Below, piece after piece: positions 1 to 5,817 of a stretch of DNA of 7,342 nt. The notes beneath the pieces are model-generated. The model was not told the DNA's origin and made no database searches. It saw nothing but the letters and a program-made list of their open reading frames with translations. Position numbers and translations under genes: made by a program. Numbering within the stretch: position 1 is the stretch's first letter; each line of letters begins with the position of its first letter. Source of the stretch: an uncultured Prevotella sp. (GTDB lineage Bacteria; Bacteroidota; Bacteroidia; Bacteroidales; Bacteroidaceae); contig CAKQCV010000099.1 of NCBI GenBank assembly GCA_934217675.1, forward strand, positions 1-7,342, read 5' to 3'.

Positions 1-65
1 GGGATTCGAACCCTGGACCCACGCCTTAGAAGGGCGTTGCTCTAATCCAACTGAGCTACGGAACC
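1..65 (-). tRNA. tRNA-Arg (anticodon TCT), 3' end cut by the window edge
   Basis: Read on the minus strand, the 5' acceptor strand is GGTTCCG (65-59), followed by TA and the D-arm beginning GCTC (56-53). The anticodon stem is ACGCC/GGCGT (37-33 and 25-21) around the 7-base loop CTTCTAA (32-26). This places anticodon TCT at 30-28, which reads AGA arginine codons. A 5-base variable loop, T-stem strand CAGGG and T-loop TTCGAAT follow. The sequence then runs off the window after CCC, so the last two bases of the T-stem, the 3' acceptor strand and the discriminator base are not visible. It lies downstream of pyrD in the same direction but has its own promoter and is separated from pyrD by a terminator. 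Confidence 0.95.
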
Positions 66-79
66 CCTTTTTGCGGATG

Positions 80-110
80 CAAAGGTACAATAATTATTAT
101 ATATAACCAA
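80..110 (-). promoter_or_regulatory. Bacteroidota-type promoter of the tRNA-Arg gene
   Basis: On the minus strand TACCTTTG (87-80) matches the Bacteroidota -7 consensus TAnnTTTG exactly. A TTG at 110-108 sits 20 bp upstream, where the -33 element is expected. Transcription would begin about 7 bases after the -7 box, leaving a very short leader before the tRNA 5' end at 65, as is usual for tRNA genes. The element is seen directly; its use as a promoter is inferred. Confidence 0.75.
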
Positions 111-303
111 ATTTTATTCTAAAAAAATTATTATTAGATTTTCGAATAATAAAAAACATATACAGAAATTGAAAATAAAAAAATTGTCATGCATCACAAA
201 GGAACATATTATTTTAATTAAATATACATTTTTTTATTTATAGACAATAAGCTATTTTGTTTAGTATATCCAATAATTGTTTATAATATATAAAATTATA
301 ACT

Positions 304-353
304 AAAAACCAAATAATGGCAACATACATTGTTTCTGATGTAAGTTGCCATTA
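304..353 (-). terminator. Rho-independent-type terminator after pyrD
   Basis: TAATGGCAAC (314-323) and GTTGCCATTA (344-353) form a perfect 10-bp stem. After one A/A mismatch an inner 5-bp stem follows (325-329 with 338-342), closing an 8-base loop. On the minus strand the stem is followed by TTT, GG and TTTTT (313-304). The hairpin begins only 8 bases beyond the pyrD stop codon. It should end the pyrKD transcript and separate it from the tRNA. Confidence 0.8.
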
Positions 354-361
354 ATTACCAA

Positions 362-1270
362 TTAACCTAAAGCACCAATAATCTCATTCACAGACTTGCA
401 TCCATGAAGATCAAGCCATTCATTTATACCATTCTTGACCTTTACCGTTACTTGCGGATCAAGAAAATTGGCTGTTCCTATTTCTATAGCTGTTGCACCT
501 GCAAGCATAAATTCAATTGCATCGTGAGCATTACAAATACCACCAAGTCCTACAACAGGAATTTTTACAGCTTTAGCAACTTGCCAAACCATACGTACTG
601 CAACTGGTTTAATAGCAGGACCACTAAGTCCACCTGTATTTATACTCAACATAGGTTTACGTTTTTCAATATCTATAGCCATTCCCATAAGCGTATTAAT
701 GAGCGAAACACTATCTGCACCTTCCGCTTCTACAGCTTTGGCTATCTCCGTTATATCCGTAACATTTGGCGAAAGTTTTACTATCAACGTTTTTTGATAA
801 CGTTGGCGCACAGCCTTTACCACACTTGCAGCCCCCTCACAAGTAACCCCAAATGCCATTCCACCATCTTTCACATTCGGACAAGAAATATTTAACTCTA
901 TTGCCGGTATTTTATCAAGAGCATCAATACGTGCAGCACATTCCGCATAATCATCAGGCGAAGAACCACTTACATTGACAATCATGTTTGTGTCTATGTC
1001 TTTTATTTCTGGATATATATGTTCACAAAAATAATCAACCCCCTTATTTTGCAATCCAACACAGTTAAGCATTCCTGATGTTGTTTCTACCATACGAGGA
1101 TAATCATTTCCTTGCCGTGGTTTCAATGTCGTACCCTTCACTATGATGCCACCAATCTCATCAAGTTCCACGAAATCAGCATATTCCGGACCATATCCAA
1201 ACGTACCAGAAGCTGTCATTACAGGGTTCTTAAGCTCTAATTTTCCAATATTTACCTTTAAATCTGCCAT
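362..1270 (-). CDS. pyrD: Dihydroorotate dehydrogenase B (NAD+), catalytic subunit PyrD
   Basis: This FMN enzyme oxidises dihydroorotate to orotate, the fourth step of UMP synthesis. In class 1B enzymes it works in the cytoplasm as a complex with PyrK, which passes electrons to NAD+. The 302-residue TIM-barrel protein is normal length for PyrDB. Visible family features are VKGTT (44-48), GLQN (72-75), NISCPN with the catalytic-base Cys130 typical of class 1 enzymes (127-132), VKLSPN (164-169), the flavin-region [12 protein letters not shown] (211-222), and the phosphate-binding GLGGI (241-245) and IEIGTANF (262-269). The ATG at 1270 lies inside the end of pyrK, so the two genes overlap by 13 bases and translation is probably coupled. 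A hairpin terminator follows the TAA. Class 1B is assigned from Cys130 together with the adjacent pyrK; class 2 enzymes use serine and no PyrK. Confidence 0.97.
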   Translation of the reverse strand: MADLKVNIGKLELKNPVMTASGTFGYGPEYADFVELDEIGGIIVKGTTLKPRQGNDYPRMVETTSGMLNCVGLQNKGVDYFCEHIYPEIKDIDTNMIVNVSGSSPDDYAECAARIDALDKIPAIELNISCPNVKDGGMAFGVTCEGAASVVKAVRQRYQKTLIVKLSPNVTDITEIAKAVEAEGADSVSLINTLMGMAIDIEKRKPMLSINTGGLSGPAIKPVAVRMVWQVAKAVKIPVVGLGGICNAHDAIEFMLAGATAIEIGTANFLDPQVTVKVKNGINEWLDLHGCKSVNEIIGALG

Positions 1271-2034
1271 GATAAATCATTTATATTAAACACAGGACCA
1301 TCCTTGCATACACACAAATTGCCCTTTTTAGTACCCTCTACACAACACAAACATGCACCAACACCACAAGCCATTTTATTTTCAAGCGAGACTTCACAGA
1401 AAATGCCATTTTCATTGGCATATCGAGCAATAGCCATCATCATTGGCTTTGGGCCACATGTTGAAATTTGATCAAACTTAACCCCCTGAAGCACAGAATG
1501 ATCAGTAACGAATCCCATTTCTCCAGCTGTTCCATCTTCTGTCGTAACACAAACTTCACCGTACTTGCAAAACTCATCAAGCAAGAGTAAATCCTTTGCC
1601 GAACGTCCGCCAAGTAAATAAACAGGTCGTATACCATTATCATTCAATGTCTTACCAAAATTTAGCAGTGGAGCTACACCAACTCCTCCACCAACGAGCA
1701 AGACTTTTGCGTTTTTATCCTCAGGTATCGTAAACGAATTCCCAAGCGGTAACACACAATTAAGCGTATCACCAACTTTTAAACGCGCCAAAGCACGAGT
1801 TCCATCACCTATAGCAGCAATAAGCAACCAAAGCTCATTTGCTTGATAATCAACAAAATTTATAGAAATAGGACGTCTAAGGAAGGTTGTTGACGATCCG
1901 TCAACTCTAACCTCAACAAATTGTCCAGGAAGCATTTTCGGAAGTGCCTCCGAATGCGTAAGTTTCAATAAAACATATTTATCATTTATATGTTTAACAG
2001 AAGAAACTTTAAGGTCTAAAACGTATTTTTTCAT
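1258..2034 (-). CDS. pyrK: Dihydroorotate dehydrogenase B, electron-transfer subunit PyrK
   Basis: PyrK carries FAD and a [2Fe-2S] cluster and moves electrons from the FMN of PyrD to NAD+. The 258-residue protein has the ferredoxin-reductase layout. An FAD-binding barrel contains RRPIS (53-57). The nucleotide-binding domain has [10 protein letters not shown] (115-124) and CGPKPMM (193-199). The C-terminal iron-sulfur motif has Cys223, Cys228 and Cys231 (C-x4-C-x2-C), with Cys243 in VCKDGPVF as the likely fourth ligand; Cys230 and Cys241 are extra cysteines nearby. Length and motif order are normal for the family. The start is the ATG at 2034, with an unusual AAGGA (2043-2039) a few bases upstream that could act as a Shine-Dalgarno sequence in a group that mostly lacks one. 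It is the first gene of the pyrK-pyrD pair. Confidence 0.97.
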   Translation of the reverse strand: MKKYVLDLKVSSVKHINDKYVLLKLTHSEALPKMLPGQFVEVRVDGSSTTFLRRPISINFVDYQANELWLLIAAIGDGTRALARLKVGDTLNCVLPLGNSFTIPEDKNAKVLLVGGGVGVAPLLNFGKTLNDNGIRPVYLLGGRSAKDLLLLDEFCKYGEVCVTTEDGTAGEMGFVTDHSVLQGVKFDQISTCGPKPMMMAIARYANENGIFCEVSLENKMACGVGACLCCVEGTKKGNLCVCKDGPVFNINDLSWQI

Positions 2035-2056
2035 CAGTTCCTTTATAAGTTTCTTG

Positions 2057-2064
2057 CAAAATTA
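2057..2064 (-). promoter_or_regulatory. pyrK: Likely -7 element of the pyrKD operon
   Basis: On the minus strand TAATTTTG (2064-2057) matches TAnnTTTG and lies 22 bp before the pyrK start. This implies a leader of roughly 16 bases. No clear TTG -33 element is seen about 20 bp upstream, so the promoter may be weak, may need an activator, or may add to read-through from the regulator gene 86 bp upstream. No attenuator or riboswitch fits in so short a leader. Confidence 0.5.
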
Positions 2065-2120
2065 AGTAAAATATTGCGAAAACAGAACTATTCCACCTAA
2101 TTTTACAAGAAACAAACTCT

Positions 2121-2612
2121 TTATTTTTTAGGCACAAAGCTCTCCCACGTTTGGTCATCAAAGAATACTCGTATTTCCGTTATCTTTCTACGATCAGTAT
2201 CCTTACATACAATATCCGCCTGAACAGGTTGTGCAACTTGATGTCTAGTTCTATGCTTAGTATCCGTATTTTCTTCAGTCTTTAACGAATCACTTGTCCC
2301 CATTTTATCTACAGAATCGAAATCTCCGAAATCAAATGTTTGTTCCCCATTAGACTGTTCCTGTAGGGTAGAAGAGGAGTCATCTTCTGTTTGTGTTTCT
2401 ATAAACATTGTTCCATTTCCGAACATTAACCAATCTATATTAATATTAGGAAACTTACTTCTTATAGCTTCAACTGTGTTTAAAGTTGGTTTTGTACGTC
2501 CAGTAAATATATTACTGAGGTTTGCCGATGACATCCCTATATAGCTTGCAAAAGTCTGTTGAGTCATATTTTGAGTCTCCATCAACTGTCTAATTCTATC
2601 TTTCATTTCCAT
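2121..2612 (-). CDS. XRE-family helix-turn-helix transcriptional regulator
   Basis: This is a small predicted DNA-binding protein of 163 residues. Residues about 4-60 form a Cro/C1-type helix-turn-helix: MTQQTFASYIG (16-26) covers the first helices and SSANLSNIFTGRTKPT (28-43) the recognition helix and turn. INIDWLMFGNG (57-67) closes the domain in the way common in Bacteroidota regulators. An acidic Ser/Thr/Asp/Glu-rich linker follows (71-120), then a compact basic-aromatic tail (139-163, with RRKITEIRVFFDD) that looks folded and may be an oligomerisation or ligand part. The frame is open up to a TTG at 2633, but the ATG at 2612 preceded by ATAAAA, or the ATG at 2606, is more likely and leaves a normal leader after the -7 box at 2666. 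It lies 86 bp upstream of pyrK in the same direction. Its targets are unknown; pyrKD control or self-control are only guesses from position. Confidence 0.88.
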   Translation of the reverse strand: MEMKDRIRQLMETQNMTQQTFASYIGMSSANLSNIFTGRTKPTLNTVEAIRSKFPNINIDWLMFGNGTMFIETQTEDDSSSTLQEQSNGEQTFDFGDFDSVDKMGTSDSLKTEENTDTKHRTRHQVAQPVQADIVCKDTDRRKITEIRVFFDDQTWESFVPKK

Positions 2613-2658
2613 TTTTATAGTAAATACGTTCAAAAATCTATATCATTCTAACAATTTA

Positions 2659-2689
2659 CAAAGGTAAACATAATATTTCTACTATGCAA
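2659..2689 (-). promoter_or_regulatory. Bacteroidota-type promoter of the HTH regulator gene
   Basis: On the minus strand TACCTTTG (2666-2659) is an exact -7 consensus. A TTG (2689-2687) lies 20 bp upstream, the same spacing as at the tRNA promoter. Initiation near 2652 gives a leader of about 40 bases to the ATG at 2612, and only about 19 to the TTG at 2633, which supports the ATG start. The 15 bases at 2657-2671 recur exactly on the plus strand at 4813-4827. Confidence 0.72.
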
Positions 2690-3512
2690 CTTTTTATATT
2701 AATAATTTATATTTTTAAATATTACATTTCAATATTAAGATTCATAAAAGTAAACGTCAAAATCAACCATTTATATATACATAAATATGAATCTAAACTT
2801 ATACATATTCATTTAATGTTTTAATTTTACTCGTACAAATAAATAAAAACAACTGACTATCAAACAAATACATATATTAAACTATCTAAATATACAGAAA
2901 TACAGCACATTAGAAAGGGTATTATTATACTTTTACCACTATTTAAATTCAAAAATAAGCCTAATACCGTTGAGTTTTAATTAATTAAACAATATTTTTC
3001 ACATCGTATAAATATACATTAAGGTTTACAAATATAAATATTAAGTATTATAAATATGAATACAAACACAACTTAGCAGTTTACATTTCTTTATATTACT
3101 ATGTTTACACAACTTTATAGCCTTTAGTTAAATTAAACTTTACACAACTAAATTCAACAAATATAAAACAAAACAAATGTTAACACTAAATATTTTAAGA
3201 ACGGAAAGAACCAAAAAACAAACAATTAAAAAATTCTGAAAGCGAGTCTGAGATCTTCAAATTTAAGCAATTCTCAGATAGGATAAATTCACATAAAGCA
3301 CTGATATCATGTAGAATTAGATTAATTTTTTTGTTTATCATTTTTCTTTATATTTACATAAAAGCCATCTAATCGGATTAAGAAAAGGCATAAAACAGCG
3401 ATATTATTTAATAAAATAAAGAATAAAACAACCGATTTCAGCACCAAACCCAACAAAGAAATTGGTCTATTTTCCTGTTTCGAAATAAAAACAAGAAAAA
3501 ACTGTCAACAAA
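2667..3512. other. AT-rich intergenic desert without a credible gene
   Basis: About 850 bp lie between the regulator promoter and the holA terminator. Start codons on both strands lead only to very short frames; an example is a 20-codon frame from the ATG at 3178. Base composition is extremely AT-rich. Four minus-strand matches to TAnnTTTG (at 2950-2957, 3029-3036, 3158-3165 and 3258-3265) are no more than such composition would give by chance, and no gene follows them. The octamer ACACAACT occurs three times (3066, 3107, 3142) and a hairpin-forming inverted repeat lies at 3247-3278. No tRNA, rRNA, DnaA box cluster or CRISPR pattern was seen. A small RNA or a decayed gene cannot be excluded. 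Confidence 0.6.
3247..3278. repeat. Inverted repeat in the AT-rich desert
   Basis: TCTGAGA (3247-3253) pairs with TCTCAGA (3272-3278). Inside the loop CTT (3255-3257) can pair with AAG (3265-3267), giving a two-part hairpin. It stands out because it is the least AT-rich and most structured piece of this spacer. No T-tract follows closely on either strand, so it does not look like a terminator. Its function is unknown. Confidence 0.4.
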
Positions 3513-3544
3513 GAAAAAAGTGAACTCAAAAATTGAGTCCACTT
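3513..3544 (-). terminator. holA: Rho-independent terminator of holA
   Basis: AAGTGAACTCAA (3518-3529) and TTGAGTCCACTT (3533-3544) form a 12-bp stem with a 3-base loop. The single imperfect position is A/C in plus-strand RNA but a G-U wobble in minus-strand RNA, so the stem pairs fully only in the holA direction. On that strand a run of six T follows (3519-3514). It sits 29 bases beyond the holA stop. Confidence 0.88.
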
Positions 3545-3573
3545 ACTATATATATAATAAAGGTCCAACAACA

Positions 3574-4608
3574 CTAATGCATGATAAAGAAAATCAACTC
3601 TTGAAGCAATTCCCCAGGAGGAGTATTCGGATTATCAATACCCTTGCTCTTGGTATCAGCCTCACGAATTTTTTCTATAATCTGCATCACTTTCACTCCT
3701 GAATAATTTCTCATTCCTATTATATATTCCTTTGCAGCCCAAGGGCCACGCAAGTCAAGCCACTTTGCAACTTCAGCATCATTTCCACGATTTGGCGCAT
3801 AATACGCCAACATCAGGTTTTGAAAATACGAAAATAAAATAGGTATAAGAACAAATGCTCCACCCAACTTAGGGTTACTATCAAAATAGTTTACAATCCG
3901 GTTTGCTTTCACAATATCCTTCACAGCAACAGCATTTCTGAGTTCAAAAGGATTAAAATCCTTACTTATTCCTATTCGCTGCTCAACCATCAATGGTGTA
4001 ATACGCATTTCTCCATCAGAAAGCGAAAGAATAAGTTTGTCAAGCTCACCAGTAAGCCTATTCAAGTCCGACCCTATATTATCAGCAATCATTTGAGCAG
4101 CCTTATTCTCTATTGTCGTCTTGGTACGACGCTTCAGATACCCTTCAATAAAGGCAGGAAGTTCATAATCTCTTTTTTTCTTGCTCTCGAAAACCACTCC
4201 TGCAGCCTTGAATCTCGCAAGCAAAGTTTTTTTCCGCCCATCAATATTGCCATTTTTATGGCAAATCACAAGAATTGTTGTTTTTGCAGGTTTTTCTAGA
4301 TACCTTTCTAAATGATCCCAATTTTTTATATTTTGAGCTTCCTTTACTATTATCACCTGGCGTTCAGCCATTACAGGATAACTACGAGCTAAGTCTACAA
4401 CTTGGGCAGCAGTCGTGTCTGCTCCAAAAACAATCTGTTGATTAAAATCCCGCTCTTCTGGCTTCAAAGCATGCTCTGCAATAAAGTTGGAAATCTGATC
4501 AATGTAATACGACTCATCCCCCATCAACAAATATGATGGTGAAAATTTCCCAGCCTTTAGATCCGTCATCACGCTTTCAAAAGTAACCGTTGTTGTTTTT
4601 TCTGTCAT
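3574..4608 (-). CDS. holA: DNA polymerase III delta subunit
   Basis: HolA is the clamp-loader subunit that opens the beta sliding clamp so that it can be placed on primed DNA during replication. The 344-residue protein has the normal length and layout of the family. The N-terminal AAA+-like domain begins with SPSYLLMGDESYYID (23-37), without a Walker A ATP site, as expected for delta. VMAERQVIIVKEAQN (79-93) is the region that in E. coli delta precedes the clamp contact. The conserved second-domain segment NIGSDLNRLTGELDKL lies at 177-192, followed by the C-terminal helical collar domain (about 215-344). Sequence identity to well-studied delta proteins is low, as usual for this subunit, so the call rests on overall pattern. 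It is transcribed alone, ends at a strong terminator and is divergent from the HsdR-N-like gene. The start is the ATG at 4608. Confidence 0.92.
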   Translation of the reverse strand: MTEKTTTVTFESVMTDLKAGKFSPSYLLMGDESYYIDQISNFIAEHALKPEERDFNQQIVFGADTTAAQVVDLARSYPVMAERQVIIVKEAQNIKNWDHLERYLEKPAKTTILVICHKNGNIDGRKKTLLARFKAAGVVFESKKKRDYELPAFIEGYLKRRTKTTIENKAAQMIADNIGSDLNRLTGELDKLILSLSDGEMRITPLMVEQRIGISKDFNPFELRNAVAVKDIVKANRIVNYFDSNPKLGGAFVLIPILFSYFQNLMLAYYAPNRGNDAEVAKWLDLRGPWAAKEYIIGMRNYSGVKVMQIIEKIREADTKSKGIDNPNTPPGELLQELIFFIMH

Positions 4609-4653
4609 ACTATTTATTTAACATATTTATACAATAATCATTTTTTATACCTA

Positions 4654-4661
4654 CAAAATCA
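4654..4661 (-). promoter_or_regulatory. holA: Possible -7 element of holA
   Basis: On the minus strand TGATTTTG (4661-4654) differs from TAnnTTTG at one position and lies 46 bp upstream of the holA start. It is the best candidate in the spacer, but no clear -33 element accompanies it. It is the left half of an inverted repeat ACAAAAT/ATTTTGT (4653-4659 and 4671-4677). The right half overlaps a plus-strand TAATTTTG (4669-4676), so the two promoter-like elements are divergent. Confidence 0.35.
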
Positions 4662-4812
4662 CTTTGTATAATTTTGTTAATATAATTTAGACTATTCTTT
4701 ATTATTTCTCTTTCATCCAAGCACAACAATTCAGAAAAAAAATTTTAAGAGATCCACACTTTTTTATCTATAACCTTTTTTTTAGAGACATAACTCTATA
4801 AATTCATCAAAT

Positions 4813-4827
4813 ATGTTTACCTTTGTA
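4813..4827 (+). promoter_or_regulatory. Promoter -7 region of the HsdR-N-like gene
   Basis: TACCTTTG (4818-4825) matches the Bacteroidota -7 consensus exactly. It lies about 75 bp before the ATG at 4901, so the leader would be near 70 bases. The surrounding 15-mer ATGTTTACCTTTGTA is identical to the one at the HTH regulator promoter. No TTG -33 box is seen at the usual distance. Instead a small inverted repeat TAGAG/CTCTA (4783-4787 and 4794-4798) occupies that place and could bind a protein. Confidence 0.6.
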
Positions 4828-4900
4828 TTTACATCATTAGTTATGCTGATTGGATATTATTATGCAAAGGAAATAAAAAAAATTCGATTAAACGACAATT

Positions 4901-5350
4901 ATGGAAAGATTAAACTTGCCACCATACGAAATAAAAACGAAACAAACCTGTGGCAAAACATATATATATGATATTCTCCGCCGCAAATTTATAACATTGA
5001 CTCCAGAAGAATGGGTCCGACAGCACTTTATTCATTTTCTCATTAATTATAAAGGCTATCCCCCTGCCCTACTCGCCAATGAGATAGAACTGACAATCGG
5101 TCAGAAAAGACTCCGCTGCGACAGTGTTTTATATACTCGCCAGCTCATGCCACGAATGATTATTGAATATAAAGCGCCAACAATACAAATCACCCAAAAG
5201 ACATTCAATCAGATTTTTGCCTACAACACCCTACTCCATGCTGAATATCTTGTAGTGAGCAATGGCATTAAACATTACTGCTGCAAGATTGACTACGAAA
5301 AAAAATTGTATGCCTTTCTTGAAGAATTACCAAAATATGAAAGTCTATAG
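4901..5350 (+). CDS. Stand-alone HsdR N-terminal-type PD-(D/E)XK nuclease-like protein
   Basis: The 149-residue protein resembles the short Bacteroidota family annotated as type I restriction enzyme R protein N-terminal domain. It has only the nuclease-like fold and no helicase or translocase part. The PD-(D/E)XK pattern is intact: acidic residues in NEIEL (Glu61, Glu63), Asp74 in LRCDSVLY, Glu89 and Lys91 in IIEYKAP, and the following Gln104 and Tyr108 in NQIFAYN. A metal-dependent nuclease activity is therefore possible, but the substrate and role are not known. No methylase or specificity gene is nearby, so a complete restriction system is not present here. It is divergent from holA, and my recollection is that this pairing is common in the phylum, which would suggest a housekeeping DNA role. 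The ATG at 4901 is chosen because the family starts close to this point and a stop limits extension upstream. Confidence 0.88.
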   Translation: MERLNLPPYEIKTKQTCGKTYIYDILRRKFITLTPEEWVRQHFIHFLINYKGYPPALLANEIELTIGQKRLRCDSVLYTRQLMPRMIIEYKAPTIQITQKTFNQIFAYNTLLHAEYLVVSNGIKHYCCKIDYEKKLYAFLEELPKYESL

Positions 5351-5469
5351 CACAAGTTAGGAAGAAGAAAGTAAGAAGTCTGATTTCAAATATTTTCGGG
5401 CGTAATATTTATATCATTTGAAGTTTTATCTGTCAGCAACAATACAAAATAAAAAAAGTTTTTTCCGTT

Positions 5470-5572
5470 TTATCCCTCACTTCCTCACTCATTATCGTAT
5501 AATACACTTAGTATCAACGCATTAAAATTAAGAAACAAGAATGATGGATATAATGAGAGATGTGAGGGATAA
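5470..5572. repeat. 103-bp imperfect inverted repeat, possibly a MITE-like element
   Basis: TTATCCCTCAC (5470-5480) is exactly complementary to GTGAGGGATAA (5562-5572). Inside these, CTCATTAT (5488-5495) is complementary to ATAATGAG (5550-5557). The 19 paired positions are split by an unequal internal loop (7 and 4 bases), and the arms flank a 54-bp centre. The left arm also has a direct repeat, CCTCACT at 5475-5481 and 5483-5489. No clear target-site duplication or transposase frame is seen, so mobility is not shown. It could instead be an extended RNA hairpin or a degenerate remnant. Confidence 0.6.
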
Positions 5573-5584
5573 CTGTCCTTAAAG

Positions 5585-5628
5585 CGGTATTCTATTGTGA
5601 GTGCACTATTACTGCACTCGCAGTACCG
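5585..5628. repeat. Strong stem-loop between the inverted repeat and dinB
   Basis: GAGTGCA (5599-5605) pairs with TGCACTC (5613-5619) around a 7-base loop. The stem is extended by T5598/G5620 and G5597/C5621. After a bulge, CGGTA (5585-5589) pairs with TACCG (5624-5628). No T-run follows closely on either strand, so a simple terminator is unlikely. It may be an RNA structural element, a protein-binding site or part of the same mobile remnant as the neighbouring inverted repeat. Confidence 0.6.
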
Positions 5629-5692
5629 TAACGTTGAATTAATTTTCATATACGTTATTTCTATTTAATCATCATATTTCAAATAAAATCAG

Positions 5693-5700
5693 TATCTTCG
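5693..5700 (+). promoter_or_regulatory. dinB: Likely -7 element of dinB
   Basis: TATCTTCG is one base away from the common Bacteroidota form TATCTTTG and is followed by CAG as such promoters often are. Transcription from about 5707 would give a leader of about 110 bases containing two tiny frames. No good -33 box or LexA-like operator is recognised. Confidence 0.5.
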
Positions 5701-5715
5701 CAGAAACGATTAGTC

Positions 5716-5784
5716 ATGACAAGAAAAATACCTGTCATCGCCGTATCAGAATATCTTACAAAAACAAAAATTGGCTACGACTAA
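5716..5784 (+). CDS. Possible 22-residue leader peptide upstream of dinB
   Basis: The frame starts with ATG 9 bases after the expected transcription start and ends with TAA, encoding 22 residues (begins MTRKIPVIAV, ends TKIGYD). It is the first start codon in the predicted dinB leader. A second frame of 9 codons (ATG 5789, TGA 5816-5818) ends on the first base of the dinB ATG. They could couple translation, or may be chance frames. No similarity to a known leader peptide is recognised. Confidence 0.25.
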   Translation: MTRKIPVIAVSEYLTKTKIGYD

Positions 5785-5817
5785 AGGTATGGATAGACAA
5801 TGTAAGAAATATACTTG

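Larger units (their letters stand above)
5351..5817. other. Spacer rich in inverted repeats before dinB
   Basis: This 467-bp spacer has no gene of normal size. It holds, in order: possible weak hairpins just after the upstream stop (AAATATT/AATATTT at 5388-5394 and 5404-5410, or alternatively TTCAAAT/ATTTGAA at 5385-5391 and 5416-5422, followed by GTTTTAT), which may end the HsdR-N transcript; an A7-G-T6 tract (5452-5465); the long imperfect inverted repeat at 5470-5572; the hairpin at 5585-5628; a -7-like element at 5693-5700; and two tiny upstream frames ahead of dinB. The amount of ordered structure is unlike the plain AT-rich spacers elsewhere in the window. Confidence 0.6.

Noticed and set aside
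404..895. Plus-strand open frame of 163 codons
   Set aside because: It lies entirely antisense to pyrD, whose family motifs are unmistakable. The predicted protein is low-complexity and Cys/His/Thr-rich, as expected for an antisense shadow.
2667..3512. AT-rich desert as a replication origin
   Set aside because: No cluster of DnaA boxes (TTATCCACA or close forms) and no dnaA-type neighbour is present; AT-richness alone is not evidence.
3520..3702. Plus-strand 60-codon frame over the holA terminator and 3' end
   Set aside because: It begins inside the terminator hairpin and then runs antisense to holA, and it has no recognisable features.
4843..4971. Plus-strand 42-codon frame starting in the leader of the HsdR-N gene and overlapping its start
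   Set aside because: The frame differs from the well-supported gene, the residues are simply AT-rich (Lys, Ile, Tyr, Asn), and no family resemblance is seen.
4901..5350. Part of a type I restriction-modification or other defence island
   Set aside because: No methylase, specificity subunit, helicase or other defence gene is in the window. The neighbours are replication and repair genes, so a defence system cannot be claimed.
5351..5817. CRISPR array
   Set aside because: The repeats here are inverted and few. There is no regular series of direct repeats with unique spacers.
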